Under the pieces are notes generated by a model. The model had not been told where the DNA came from, searched no databases, and saw only the letters and a program-made list of their open reading frames with translations. A stretch of DNA of 40,559 nt from Flavobacterium sp. (GTDB lineage: Bacteria; Bacteroidota; Bacteroidia; Flavobacteriales; Flavobacteriaceae). Location: the NCBI RefSeq assembly GCF_004295795.1, contig NZ_SEBR01000028.1, positions 1-40,559 of the forward strand. Reading direction: 5' to 3'. Both the position numbers and the translations under genes were made by a program. How positions within the stretch are numbered: position 1 is the stretch's first letter; each line of letters starts with the position of its first letter. Below, one piece after another: positions 8,355 through 17,489 of this stretch.

Positions 8355-9031
8355 TCGTTCGACAGATAATATCCGAATCCCGGTCTTGTGTGGATCAATT
8401 TTTCTTCGAAATTCCTATCGATCTTCTTGCGGATATAATTGATGTAGACCTCGATCGTGTTCAGGTTCGTGTCGAAATGCGTGTCCCAAAGTTGTTCGGA
8501 AATCGCGGTTTTCGACAACACACGGCCTTTCGCGCGTGCCAAAAGCAATAACAACTGGTATTCTTTCTGCGTAAGCGGGATTTCGTTTCCGCCTCTTACC
8601 ACTTTTGAGCTGGTCGTGTTGATTTCGAGATCGCTTATCGAAATGATCTCGTCCGATTGTTGTGGAACGTTGCTTCGCCTGAGCAAAGATTGGATCCGCA
8701 TGAGCAATTCCTCGGGATGGAATGGTTTCACAAGGTAATCGTCGGCGCCCGACTGGAAGGCGTCTCTTTTATCCGATACGTCGCCATAAGCCGTAAGCAT
8801 CAGGATTGGCGTGGCTTTGTCGGTTTCCCGAACCTTGGCGCAAACATCGAGTCCGTTCATTTTCGGAACGTTTATGTCGAGAACGAACAAATCGTACTTG
8901 TCGTTCTTGAGTTGACGGAAAAAAAGTTCACCATCGAATACCGCCTCGCAAACCATATTCTGGCTCGTGAGAAAACCGGCGACTTCTTTTGAAAGCACCG
9001 GATCGTCTTCGAGAAGCAGTATTTTGGGCAT
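8351..9031 (-). CDS. OmpR/PhoB-family response regulator
   Basis: A 226-residue regulator. The receiver domain (1-120) has the acidic pair E8/D9-D10, phospho-acceptor Asp52 (FVLDINVPKMNG), Thr80 and Lys102 (YLVKPF). A C-terminal winged-helix domain contains PLTQKEYQLLLLLARAKGRVLSKTAISEQLW and the recognition region NTIEVYINYIRKKID. I set the start at the ATG at 9031 (MPKILLLEDD), since the longer frame adds a basic, cysteine-containing extension not expected for the family. It precedes and overlaps its kinase gene. Likely target: the CGACCTT repeats at 6954-6983 in front of the efflux operon. Confidence 0.93.
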   Translation of the reverse strand: MPKILLLEDDPVLSKEVAGFLTSQNMVCEAVFDGELFFRQLKNDKYDLFVLDINVPKMNGLDVCAKVRETDKATPILMLTAYGDVSDKRDAFQSGADDYLVKPFHPEELLMRIQSLLRRSNVPQQSDEIISISDLEINTTSSKVVRGGNEIPLTQKEYQLLLLLARAKGRVLSKTAISEQLWDTHFDTNLNTIEVYINYIRKKIDRNFEEKLIHTRPGFGYYLSNE

Positions 9032-9078
9032 TCTATGTTTTTTACATTTCCGATGAAAACAATTCTGGATCAAGGTTC

Positions 9079-9095
9079 AGGGTTTATAACCCTGA
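9079..9095. repeat. Small palindrome CAGGGTTTATAACCCTG
   Basis: A 7-bp inverted repeat with a 3-base spacer between trmD and the regulator gene. It has no following T-run, so it is a poor terminator; it could be an operator or a short dispersed hairpin. Confidence 0.5.
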
Positions 9096-9125
9096 GGTCA
9101 CGGGTTTGGAAACAACGAAAAATTG

Positions 9126-9806
9126 TTACTCGTTCTCCAGCAAATCCGGACGCCTTGTCTTGGTGTGCTCGTAAGCCATGTCCTCGCGCCATTTTTCGAT
9201 TTTGGCGAAATTCCCGCTCAATAGTACATCTGGCACTTTCCAACCTTTATACTCGGACGGACGTGTGTAAACAGGCGGCGCAAGCAAATTGTCCTGGAAA
9301 CTGTCGGTCAAGGCCGATGTTTCGTCGGACAAAACGCCTGGAATCAACCTTATCAATGCATCCGAAAGAACCAGAGCACCAAGTTCGCCTCCGCTCAGGA
9401 CATAATCCCCGATCGAGATTTCCTTGGTGATGAACTGATCCCGCACGCGCTGGTCGACACCTTTGTAATGTCCGCAAAGGATGATGATGTTTTCGTAAGA
9501 CGACATGCGGTTGGCCATTTGCTGGTTCAGGGTTTCTCCGTCAGGCGTCATGTAGATCACTTCGTCATATTCGCGTTCAGACCTAAGGTGAGAGATGCAA
9601 TCGTCTATGGGTTGAATCGTCATAACCATTCCCGCTCCTCCGCCAAACTGGTAGTCGTCCACGCTTTTTTGCTTTTGCTTGGTATAATCGCGCAGGTTGT
9701 GGAAATGCACTTCCACGAGACCTTTTTCGATGGCGCGTTTCATGATTGAACCTTCAAAAGGACTTTTCAGCAAGTCCGGCAGAACCGTAATGATGTCGAT
9801 ACGCAT
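9126..9806 (-). CDS. trmD: tRNA (guanine37-N1)-methyltransferase
   Basis: A 226-residue SPOUT-class enzyme that methylates G37 of tRNAs using S-adenosylmethionine and prevents frameshifting. Family motifs are clear: MRIDIITVLPDLLKSPFEGSI at the start, NLRDYT, DDYQFGGGAGMVM, the knot region IILCGHYKGVDQRVRD and the signature GDYVLSGGELGALVLSDALIRLIPGVL. The ATG at 9806 (MRIDIITV) matches the family start; the longer frame adds seven residues that would overlap the leader. A consensus -7 box (TACCTTTG) lies 19 bases upstream. Downstream, where rplS would usually be, is the two-component/efflux module. Confidence 0.96.
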   Translation of the reverse strand: MRIDIITVLPDLLKSPFEGSIMKRAIEKGLVEVHFHNLRDYTKQKQKSVDDYQFGGGAGMVMTIQPIDDCISHLRSEREYDEVIYMTPDGETLNQQMANRMSSYENIIILCGHYKGVDQRVRDQFITKEISIGDYVLSGGELGALVLSDALIRLIPGVLSDETSALTDSFQDNLLAPPVYTRPSEYKGWKVPDVLLSGNFAKIEKWREDMAYEHTKTRRPDLLENE

Positions 9807-9824
9807 GGCTTTATTTTGTGGCTG

Positions 9825-9832
9825 CAAAGGTA
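9825..9832 (-). promoter_or_regulatory. trmD promoter -7 element (TACCTTTG)
   Basis: A perfect match to TAnnTTTG on the minus strand, 19 bases before the chosen trmD start. No well-placed TTG -33 element is visible. Confidence 0.65.
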
Positions 9833-9915
9833 ATTATCTTGGCCGAGCAATTAAATTTAGGGAATCATAATATCGCCAATGCGTCTTTATATATATTAGC
9901 GCACGAAAAAGTTTG

Positions 9916-11058
9916 ATGATGGAAGTAAAAGAAAATCTGAAGTTTGGCCAGGGATTGATCAGCGGATACGTATCTGTTTTCCTAGGTATAATGGCGCTTT
10001 TAGGCGTGATTTGTTTCAAATATCCCGAGTGGCTTACGACACCCGAATTTCGTGCGGTGTATACCGGAGCGTCGATGAAAATACTCTTGACGGCCTCTAT
10101 CATCGCCGCGATGTTGTTTGCGATTCTGAGTTTTATGCTCAGCAGGAACAAAAAATGGCCTTTGATCGGGCTGTTGTTCATCACCGCTACGATTGTTGTC
10201 GGAGGATTCGACGTCGATCCGCGGCCGGTAAGCAATACGCGCTGGCATTTGGGACTTGACTGGCTTTTGCTGGATTTGTTGCTCATGGCTGTTATTTTTA
10301 TTCCGATTGAAATGGTTTTCCCGAAGCGCAAAGGCCAACGCACCTTTCACGAGGAATGGCGTACCGACCTGGTTTATTTTTGCGTGAGCCATTTGTTGGT
10401 TCAGTTCTTTGGTATAATCACGCAACAGCCTGCCAAATTGCTGTTCGGTTGGATGGGATTGTCGGGTTTGCACGAATGGACGCAAAGCCTGCCGTTTGCC
10501 ATCGAGTTGCTGTTTGCATTTTTCATCACCGATCTGGCCCAATACTGGACGCATCGTTTTTTTCACACGCATCACTTTTTGTGGCGTTTTCACTCGATTC
10601 ACCACTCCACTGAAAATATGGACTGGCTAGCCGGATCGAGAACGCATTTCATTGATATTTTCGTGACGCGTTCCATGGCGTTCGTGCCGCTTTATGTCTT
10701 TGGTTTTTCAACACTGACCTTTAACGTCTACATTGTCTTTATGGCCATTCATGCCGTTTTGATCCATTCCAATACGCGAATCAACTTCGGTTTCCTCAAG
10801 TATGTATTTGCCACGCCACAATATCATCACTGGCATCATTGCAAGAATCCGAATCACTATGGGAAAAATTTCGCGACGATTTTTCCTTTCATCGACATGA
10901 TTTTCGGTACGTATTACCTTCCCAAAAACGAATGGCCGGAAGACACCGGATTACTGGAAGCCAATTTTCCGAAAGGCTATGTGAAACAAGCGATTTATCC
11001 GTTTACGAAAAGCCCGTTTGACAGCGACCTCGAAATGGAAGAATACTCAAAACGATAA
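9916..11058 (+). CDS. Sterol desaturase / fatty acid hydroxylase superfamily membrane protein
   Basis: A 380-residue integral membrane protein with about six hydrophobic segments. The C-terminal half carries the histidine clusters of the di-iron hydroxylase/desaturase superfamily: HRFFHTHH, HSIHH, a single His after SRT (THFIDIF), and HHWHHCKNPNHYGKNF. These ligate two irons for O2-dependent C-H oxidation of lipids. The N-terminal third (four helices, no motif) is extra compared with short family members. I start at the ATG at 9916 (a second ATG follows at once). The gene stands alone and ends in a clear terminator. Substrate unknown; lipid hydroxylation or alkyl-glycerol-type chemistry is possible. 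Confidence 0.88.
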   Translation: MMEVKENLKFGQGLISGYVSVFLGIMALLGVICFKYPEWLTTPEFRAVYTGASMKILLTASIIAAMLFAILSFMLSRNKKWPLIGLLFITATIVVGGFDVDPRPVSNTRWHLGLDWLLLDLLLMAVIFIPIEMVFPKRKGQRTFHEEWRTDLVYFCVSHLLVQFFGIITQQPAKLLFGWMGLSGLHEWTQSLPFAIELLFAFFITDLAQYWTHRFFHTHHFLWRFHSIHHSTENMDWLAGSRTHFIDIFVTRSMAFVPLYVFGFSTLTFNVYIVFMAIHAVLIHSNTRINFGFLKYVFATPQYHHWHHCKNPNHYGKNFATIFPFIDMIFGTYYLPKNEWPEDTGLLEANFPKGYVKQAIYPFTKSPFDSDLEMEEYSKR

Positions 11059-11064
11059 AATACG

Positions 11065-11088
11065 ACTCCTGCATTGCGGGAGTTTTTT
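11065..11088 (+). terminator. Intrinsic terminator after the desaturase-family gene
   Basis: ACTCCTGC / GCGGGAGT stem of 8 bp (one wobble) with an ATT loop, followed by six T residues, 7 bases after the stop codon. Confidence 0.85.
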
Positions 11089-11226
11089 GTTGATGCCAGG
11101 CATTCTCTAAAGTGACGTTAGCGATGAACTTGTTCCTGTTCAGGAGCTTTGTCGTTTTTGAAATTTGATTCTCCGTTCGGATAAACATTTTTCCAATAAT
11201 AGACTGCACGCGATAAAACGCAACGT

Positions 11227-11568
11227 TCAATCCGGTTGGTGCTGAAAACAATATCCGTTTCCGATACTAGTCATATGCTTGCAGCGCTTTCCTTTTTTGG
11301 TCGTGCCCAAGCATTGCATCGTTCCGGGTTTTTCGCCAGAGGTTGATGCCTTTTTAACGACACCCTGAATCTGGCTCGGTTTGCAAATTTTGCAAGGCGT
11401 CAATCCAATTGCCGAAGCATCTTCTACAGACAATGCCTCGGACGTATTCTTTACCGTATGGCAGTTCGAAGTGTGATACTTCTTGCCCGACGGTGTCTTA
11501 TAGACAGTTTGCGCCTTGACAAAAATTGGGGATAACAGTAGCAACAGAACTAAAATTGCGTTTCTCAT
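11227..11568 (-). CDS. Small secreted Cys/His-rich protein (DUF5763-like C-terminus)
   Basis: A 113-residue exported protein with a Sec signal (cleavage after VKA). The first module, YKTPSGKKYHTSNCHTVKN ... CKICKP, looks like a small zinc-binding fold of the Ada/metal-binding type, with Cys and His spaced to bind one metal. The second, MQCLGTTKKGKRCKHMT ... YCFQHQ, has the C-x8-C...C-x3-H pattern of small DUF5763-type zinc modules. Function unknown. It converges on the desaturase-family gene, and its 5' side faces the 134-bp satellite. The zinc assignment is inferred from residue spacing. Confidence 0.8.
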   Translation of the reverse strand: MRNAILVLLLLLSPIFVKAQTVYKTPSGKKYHTSNCHTVKNTSEALSVEDASAIGLTPCKICKPSQIQGVVKKASTSGEKPGTMQCLGTTKKGKRCKHMTSIGNGYCFQHQPD

Positions 11569-11664
11569 TCTTTTGGAATAGCGGAGATTCGCGAAAAATA
11601 CAACTTTTGTTTCCTTTTGGACCGGTAATCACGTCGGTTTGAATTCTTTCCACCGATAACAAAT

Positions 11665-13370
11665 ATTGGTGTTGCTGATTTTTTTACCACGAATCCTGGA
11701 ATTCATGGTTTGCTTTCGCACGATCGAAAATCGACTGCTTAAAAAAGCGTCGGGACAATCTGAATTTTATCAATGCTCAAATTTCTGCCACGGATGCACG
11801 TATTTGCACAGATCGAGGTCGCACGCTTCGAAAAACATTGGGACAGCCTTAATTTTCCTTGTGCATTTTTTTTGCCACGAATACGCGAATTTACGCGGAT
11901 CGCACGAATTAAACGATTTGCTGTCGATTTCCACGGATCGAAGTTGGTTTCTTAGAAAAGCATCGGAAAAACCTTAACGACCTTAATTATCTTAATTGTT
12001 CAATTTTTTGCCACGAATACACGAATTTACGCGGATCACGAGTTAAACGATTTGCTGTCGAATTCCACGGATCAAAGTTGTTGTCTTCGAAAAGCATCGG
12101 AAAAACTTTAACGACCTTAATTATTTTAATGGTTTAATTTTTTGCCACGAATACACGAATTTACGCGGATCGCACGAATAGGCGATTTGTTGTCGAGTTC
12201 CACGGATCAAAGTTGTCGGCTTCGAAAAGCATCGGAAAAACCTTAACGACCTTAATTGTTCAATTTTTTGCCACGAATACACGAACTTACGCAGATCGCG
12301 CGCGTTAGACGATGCTGTCGAATTCCACGGATCGAAGTTGGTTTCTTCGAAAAGCATCGGAAAAACCTTAATGACCTTAATTATCTTAATTGTTCGATTT
12401 TTTGCCATGAATACACGAACTTACGCAGATCGCGCGCGTTAGACGATGCTGTCGAATTCCACGGATCGAAGTTGGTTTTTTCGAAAAGCATCGGAAAAAC
12501 CTTAACGACCTTAATTATCTTAATTGTTCAATTTTTTGCCACGAATACACGAATTTACGCAGATCGCGCGCGTTAGACGATGCTGTCGAATTCCACGGAT
12601 CGAAGTTGGTTTCTTCGAAAAGCATCGGAAAAACCTTAACTACCTTAATTATCTTAATTGTTCAATTTTTTGCCACGAATACACGTACTTACGCAGATCG
12701 CGCGCGTTAGACGATGCTGTCGAATTCCACGGATTGAAGTTGGTTTCTTCGAAAAGCATCGGAAAAACCTTAACTACCATAATTATCTTAATTGTTCAAT
12801 TTTTTGCCACGAATACACGTACTTACGCAGATCGCGCGCGTTAGATGATGCTGTCGAATTCCACGGATTGAAGTTGGCTTCTTCTAAAAACATCGGAAAA
12901 ACCTTAACGACCTTAATTATCTTAATTGTTCAATTTTTTGCCACGAATACACGAACTTACGCAGATCGCGCGCGTTAGACGATGCTGTCGAATTCCACGG
13001 ATTGAAGTTGGCTTCTTCGAAAAGCATCGGAAAAACCTTAACGACCTTAATTATCTTAATTGTTCAATTTTTTGCCACGACTCTACGAACTTACACGGAT
13101 CGCACGAATTAGACGATCTGGTGTCGAATTCCACGGATCGAAGTTGGTTCCTTCGAAAAGCATCGGAAAAACCTTAACGACCTTAATTATCTTAATTGTT
13201 CAATTTTTTGCCACGAATACACGAACTTACGCAGATCGCGCGCGTTAGACGATGCTGTCGAATTCCACGGATCAAAGTTGTTGTCTTCGAAAAGCATCGG
13301 AAAAACCTTAATGACCTTAATTATCTTAATTATCTTAATGGTTTAATTTTTTGCCGCGACTCTAAAACAA
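11665..13370. repeat. 134-bp tandem satellite, about eleven units plus decayed edges
   Basis: Unit starts, taken at GCCACGA or a close variant, fall at 11874, 12010, 12144, 12270, 12404, 12538, 12672, 12806, 12940, 13074 and 13210, with a truncated unit at 13353 and degenerate ones near 11787 and 11679. The common step is 134; exceptions are 136, 126 and 143. Central units (12270-13073) are nearly identical; edges are diverged. Each unit has a 9-base sub-repeat (ATCTTAATT-like) whose copy number explains most length changes, then TTTTTTGCCACGAATACACG, a CG-rich block and GAAAAGCATCGGAAAAACC. Because 134 is not a multiple of 3, the open frames shift each unit and are not genes. Confidence 0.97.
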
Positions 13371-13734
13371 ACTTAGCTTTCCAATCATCTTAATTGGTCT
13401 ATCAGTGATAACAAACGGACAGCAACCCGAAAACCCAAACTTCAATCCATCCCGAACAGGAACCAAAATCACCGTTTCCGTAAACGTTGTGCAAAACATC
13501 CGTCACTTCGAACCTTGCAAACATAGCAAGTCGAAATGGATGAAGCCGTTTTTAAACGTTTACTGTCGTTTATAAGCGTTTACAAACGTTTACTGTCGGA
13601 TAAATCGGGTGACAGGGTTCGGACAAACGCGCAATTATCCCAGCAGTCAAAAGGGTTTACGACAAAGTGAGAGGCAACCGAGCAATTTTTTTCGGAGGGA
13701 AAAATAGTTAGGAGACGATGGATTTCATTGCCGT
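13371..13734. other. Gene-free spacer after the satellite
   Basis: Starts with leftover AATCATCTTAATT words of the satellite and contains the left 59-bp repeat (13543-13601). I see no gene, tRNA or clear terminator in the remainder. Confidence 0.6.
13543..13601 (+). repeat. 59-bp repeat, left copy of an inverted pair
   Basis: Begins AAGCCGTTTTTAAACG and ends ACTGTCGGAT, with repeated CGTTTAC/CGTTTATAA words inside. The reverse complement of 20038-20096 matches it at 54 of 59 positions. The two copies face each other across a 6.4-kb block. Confidence 0.9.
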
Positions 13735-14427
13735 TTACGTCCGCTCAGGGATCAAATCAGGTTGTGTTTTGTTGACCTGATAGACAAATTCCAACATGCA
13801 ATAAGCGGCAATTGCGCCGAAAGTGTGCCACAGGAAATGCGTCCCGATCGAAATCCAGCCGTATTTGTCGATAACCCGGAAAGCAAGCGCGAACACGAAC
13901 GAAATCCAGGCGAATCCAACCCATCGGCCATTGCGGAAATGGTTTTTGAAAAGGAAAGCCAATACGGGGAAAAGCACCAAAAGTCCCAGAACGGCATAGT
14001 TGAGGTTGATGTAGAATTGAATAGCATCGCCGTCACCCTGAAGCTGTTGCCTGATGAAATACTGGAAAAAGCCGTAACCCACGATCAAAAGCGCGCCTAT
14101 GTACCAACGCGTGAGCTTGGCCACGAAGTAAACTCCGGTAAAAACGCACAGTAACATTATAGGTAGCCAGTCCATCATGATGAAGAATCCCCATTGGCGC
14201 AAACCGTGATAGATGCTGCCGCCAACGGCTCCGATCGTGAGCAGCAAAACGGAAAATGTCAGGTAGAGATGTTCGCGATAGGTGCCTTTGAGTTTCCAAA
14301 GCCAGAAAATGGCGAGCGCAAGAAAAAACAGTGACGTGATGGCGTTCAGCGGTTCTGGAAATAGGTTTTCCAGATTCGTTTCGGTGTAAGGCATTCCGCC
14401 GTCCAGCGGGATTTTTGGCGTTTCCAT
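13735..14427 (-). CDS. CREST-superfamily membrane protein (alkaline-ceramidase-like)
   Basis: A 230-residue protein with about seven membrane helices. It has the scattered metal-site signature of the CREST superfamily of membrane hydrolases: Ser71 and His74 in GGSIYHGL, Asp86 in MMDWLP, and His197/His201 in the HxxxH motif HFLWHTFGA. Members include alkaline ceramidases, so amide hydrolysis of sphingolipids is plausible, and many Bacteroidota make sphingolipids; the actual substrate is unknown. It is divergent from the glycosyltransferase gene with an 87-base gap. The ATG at 14427 gives the expected start (MPYTE region conserved ahead of the first helix). Confidence 0.82.
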   Translation of the reverse strand: METPKIPLDGGMPYTETNLENLFPEPLNAITSLFFLALAIFWLWKLKGTYREHLYLTFSVLLLTIGAVGGSIYHGLRQWGFFIMMDWLPIMLLCVFTGVYFVAKLTRWYIGALLIVGYGFFQYFIRQQLQGDGDAIQFYINLNYAVLGLLVLFPVLAFLFKNHFRNGRWVGFAWISFVFALAFRVIDKYGWISIGTHFLWHTFGAIAAYCMLEFVYQVNKTQPDLIPERT

Positions 14428-14514
14428 GTCGCAACTTTTCGACTAAAATTAAAGCAATCGAGCTTACCTCCGACATACATTTCACTAACTTTAACCGTTT
14501 CCTAACCCATAGCG

Positions 14515-16044
14515 ATGAAACGGAACTTACTGCTGCTTTTTTTTATACTCGTCAAATTCGCGCTCAATTTCAAATTGGTCAATCCGGTTTACGAGCTGCA
14601 TCGCGACGAATTCCTGCACTTGGATCAGGCCAACCACCTTGATTTTGGCTATTTGTCGGTGCCGCCTTTGACTTCGGTTTTTGCTGTCGTGATCCAGGTT
14701 TTTGGGAATTCGGAATTTTGGGTGCGATTTTTCCCATGTCTTTTCGGAGCCTTGACTCTGACAGTCGTGTGGAAAACGATAGAATCGCTTGGCGGAAGTT
14801 GGTTTGCATTGATTCTTGGTGCATTTTCGGTGCTTTTTTCGGCCTTGCTTCGCATCAATATGTTGTTCCAACCCAATTCTTTCGAGGTTCTGGCGTGGAC
14901 ATTTTCATGTTTTGCCTTTATACGGTATTTCCAGTCCGGGCAAATTCGTTGGATTTATTTCGCGTTTGTCTCGCTGGGATTTGGCTTCCTTAATAAGTAC
15001 AACATCGCATTTTTGGCGATTGGATTTTTCGTGCCATTTGCTTTTTCGATGCATCGGAAATTGCTTTTGAACAGCCATTTTTGGTTCGCTGCATTGGTCG
15101 GTTTCGCGATTGTCCTTCCAAATTTGATCTGGCAGATTCTGAACGGATTTCCCGTCATCCATCACATGAAACTGCTCAAGGAAACCCAATTGGACAACGT
15201 ATCGACAGCCGACTTTTTGAAAGAGCAACTCTTGTATTTTATAGGTGAAATCCACGTAATGATCGCGGCGATAGTGGGACTTTTGGTGTCGAAATCGCTG
15301 CGTCCGTATCGCATTTTTGTATGGAGCCTGATCTCGACGCTGGTCATTTTCGTGCTGCTTCACGCAAAAGGTTATTACGCGATTTCGTTGTATCCGATTT
15401 TCCTCGCGTTCGGATCTGTCGTCTTGGAGCGACGTCTCACAGGAAAATCCGGACTGATTCTGAGAGGTATTTCTCTGGCGCTTCCCGTCGGATTTTTGGT
15501 CGCGATTTACCCGATAGCGTTTCCTGTGAGCGAGCCATCGATCATGAAAGACCGCGTGGCCGACAATCCCGATTTGCACCTGGCGCGTTGGGAAGACGGA
15601 AAAGACCACGATCTGCCTCAGGATTTTGCCGATATGTTGGGTTGGAAGGAACTCGCAGCAAAGGTCGATTCGGCACTGGCGCAACTTCCGGCGAACGAAA
15701 GGACGATCGTGCTTTGCGACAATTACGGTCAGGCCGGAGCGGTAAATTTCTACAGTAAAAATCGCGCAATCAACGCCGTGACGATGAACGCCGATTACGT
15801 GAATTGGTTCGATTTGCGCCAGCCGATACGAAATGTGGTTTTGGTGCGCGAGAATTCCGAGGAAAATCGGTTCATAAGCCGCTATTTCGGTTTTTTCGAA
15901 TCGGTTTACGAAACTGGGGAAATCGAGAATGCATTTGCGAGGGAAAAAGGAACTTCGGTTTACGTTCTCAAAAGTGCGTCGGCAAACATCAATTCGTTGT
16001 TGCAGAATGACATTGCGTCGGAAAAACAAAGCTGGAAAAATTGA
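14515..16044 (+). CDS. GT39/PMT-like membrane glycosyltransferase
   Basis: A 509-residue protein with about ten to eleven hydrophobic segments in the first 330 residues and a soluble C-terminal domain. The first loop contains the acidic pair in ELHRDEFLHLDQANHLDFGYLSVPPLT, typical of ArnT/PMT-type enzymes that transfer a sugar from a polyprenyl-phosphate donor on the periplasmic face. LRINMLFQPNSFEVLAWT and LGFGFLNKYNIAF match later conserved stretches. Acceptor unknown (lipid or protein). It is followed without a gap by a lipoprotein gene; a long in-frame variant of that gene would overlap this stop codon. Confidence 0.87.
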   Translation: MKRNLLLLFFILVKFALNFKLVNPVYELHRDEFLHLDQANHLDFGYLSVPPLTSVFAVVIQVFGNSEFWVRFFPCLFGALTLTVVWKTIESLGGSWFALILGAFSVLFSALLRINMLFQPNSFEVLAWTFSCFAFIRYFQSGQIRWIYFAFVSLGFGFLNKYNIAFLAIGFFVPFAFSMHRKLLLNSHFWFAALVGFAIVLPNLIWQILNGFPVIHHMKLLKETQLDNVSTADFLKEQLLYFIGEIHVMIAAIVGLLVSKSLRPYRIFVWSLISTLVIFVLLHAKGYYAISLYPIFLAFGSVVLERRLTGKSGLILRGISLALPVGFLVAIYPIAFPVSEPSIMKDRVADNPDLHLARWEDGKDHDLPQDFADMLGWKELAAKVDSALAQLPANERTIVLCDNYGQAGAVNFYSKNRAINAVTMNADYVNWFDLRQPIRNVVLVRENSEENRFISRYFGFFESVYETGEIENAFAREKGTSVYVLKSASANINSLLQNDIASEKQSWKN

Positions 16045-16091
16045 GTCGTAACAATACCATCGTATTTGACGTTATGTTAAAAACCACGAGC

Positions 16092-17438
16092 ATGATCAGA
16101 AATCTTACACTTTCGGCAGTTGCGCTGCTACTTTTTTCGTGTGACAAAAGAGAATCTTCAGTCAAGGTTGGGTCGGATCGCGATAGTTTAAAACCGATTT
16201 CATCCGAAGCGGAAAACGCAAATTCGATGTTTGACAGTGTTTCCGGAAAATCGAATTCCGAAGTAAAATCAGATCCAAAAGTCGAAAAATGGACGACACG
16301 ACGTTTCGCAAAACCATCGGTTTCCATTGTGATCGATCCGAAAAAGGACACCATCATCACTTTGCCCGAAGGCACGAAACTCAATATCGCAGGCGACAGT
16401 TTCGTTTTCGCGACTTCACAAAATGCGGTTTCGGGGAAAATCACGCTCAAAGTCAGGGAGTTTTATCGTCTGGAAGACATTTTGAAAGCCGGATTGTCGA
16501 CCACGAGCGGAAATCGGATGTTGGAAACAGGCGGAATGTTATTTATCGAAGCCGAATCCGAAGGCAAGAAACTTAAATTGGGTGAAGGAAAGGAAATGGA
16601 AATCGCATTCGCATCGGCGGTAAAAAGCGACATGGAACTTTTCCTGGGCAAAGAAGAAAAAGAAGGCATCGATTGGGAAAAGCCTGCTATGAGCGAGTAT
16701 GTCGTGCCGAATGTCAGTCGCGTCACAAGCTTTTCTATGCAAGATATACGATTGAAATTCAAGTTCGATCTCTCCGAAGAAAAGCAAGGTCTTTACCGAA
16801 TTAGGATGAAGCCCGACGGAACGATTCTCGAAGCCAAAACGATCCAAAGCATCACACCAACGATCGACGGACATATCGAACAACAGCTGATTGGGCAAAA
16901 GGTGCTGCTTTCCGGGTATTTACCGAACCACGAAATCACGAATGTCATGCCGGTAACCTTGAATCCGGCCGATAGAATAGGACAAAAGGCGATGAAGTAC
17001 TCGATGGCCAAAACTGAAATTGAGAAAGGGAAAGCGCGTAAACAGGCAATCGCGCAAAAAGAAATTTCCAAAGTCACAAGATTTTTCAGGACACCACAAC
17101 TTGGTTGGATCAATTGCGACCGTTTCCTGAATTTGCCCGGCGATAAGTCCGATCTCGCATTTGACATCGGGAATAATGAGTTGACCACCATTTTTCTGGT
17201 CTTCAGAAACAGCAAATCGGTTCTGGCGCGAACCACTTCGGCAAGTGCGGTAACCTTCGCAAATCTGCCAAGGGGCGAACCTGTGACGGCAATCGCGATC
17301 AAGTCGGACAAAGACGGACTTTACATTTCCAGGGAAAACATCGAGGTTTCTTCGGATAAAATGGCGTTCAATTTCCGTAAATCGGATGCGGTATCGGCCC
17401 AAAATGAAATTGCGGGCTGGGCGAACCAACAATGGTGA
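16092..17438 (+). CDS. Bacteroidota lipoprotein of unknown function
   Basis: A 448-residue predicted lipoprotein: MIRNLTLSAVALLLFSC gives a lipobox Cys17. I start at the ATG at 16092 because longer options (TTG 16041, ATG 16074) add residues before a complete signal peptide. The N-terminal half has a beta-rich segment (PEGTKLNIAGDSFVF ... GKITLKVREFYRLEDILKAGLST ... MLETGGMLFIEAESEGKKLKLG) that I have seen as a recurring pattern in Bacteroidota surface lipoproteins. The C-terminal part has GWINCDRFLN followed by a beta-rich domain. No catalytic motif is recognisable. It lies 47 bases after the glycosyltransferase and may be co-transcribed with it. Confidence 0.8.
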   Translation: MIRNLTLSAVALLLFSCDKRESSVKVGSDRDSLKPISSEAENANSMFDSVSGKSNSEVKSDPKVEKWTTRRFAKPSVSIVIDPKKDTIITLPEGTKLNIAGDSFVFATSQNAVSGKITLKVREFYRLEDILKAGLSTTSGNRMLETGGMLFIEAESEGKKLKLGEGKEMEIAFASAVKSDMELFLGKEEKEGIDWEKPAMSEYVVPNVSRVTSFSMQDIRLKFKFDLSEEKQGLYRIRMKPDGTILEAKTIQSITPTIDGHIEQQLIGQKVLLSGYLPNHEITNVMPVTLNPADRIGQKAMKYSMAKTEIEKGKARKQAIAQKEISKVTRFFRTPQLGWINCDRFLNLPGDKSDLAFDIGNNELTTIFLVFRNSKSVLARTTSASAVTFANLPRGEPVTAIAIKSDKDGLYISRENIEVSSDKMAFNFRKSDAVSAQNEIAGWANQQW

Positions 17439-17469
17439 TTTGGAAACCGTGTTTTATTTTCTACCTTTA
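17439..17469 (+). promoter_or_regulatory. Promoter of the GH3 glycosidase gene
   Basis: TTTG (17439-17442), 19-base spacer, then TACCTTTA (17462-17469), one base from the TAnnTTTG consensus. The start codon follows 20 bases later. Confidence 0.65.
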
Positions 17470-17489
17470 AAACACAACATTTCCAACAC

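Noticed and set aside
9079..9095. Terminator between trmD and the response regulator gene
   Set aside because: The palindrome is only 7 bp, lacks a T-run on either strand, and lies upstream of trmD's stop only in the wrong direction for a standard trmD terminator position.
11665..13370. CRISPR array
   Set aside because: Repeats are 134 bp and directly abutting, with no unique spacers, and no cas gene is nearby.
12256..13393. Series of overlapping 60-106-residue open frames starting MFNFLPRIHE
   Set aside because: They are translations of the 134-bp satellite; the unit length is not a multiple of three, so each frame runs across units in shifting registers, and none has a plausible fold or start signal.
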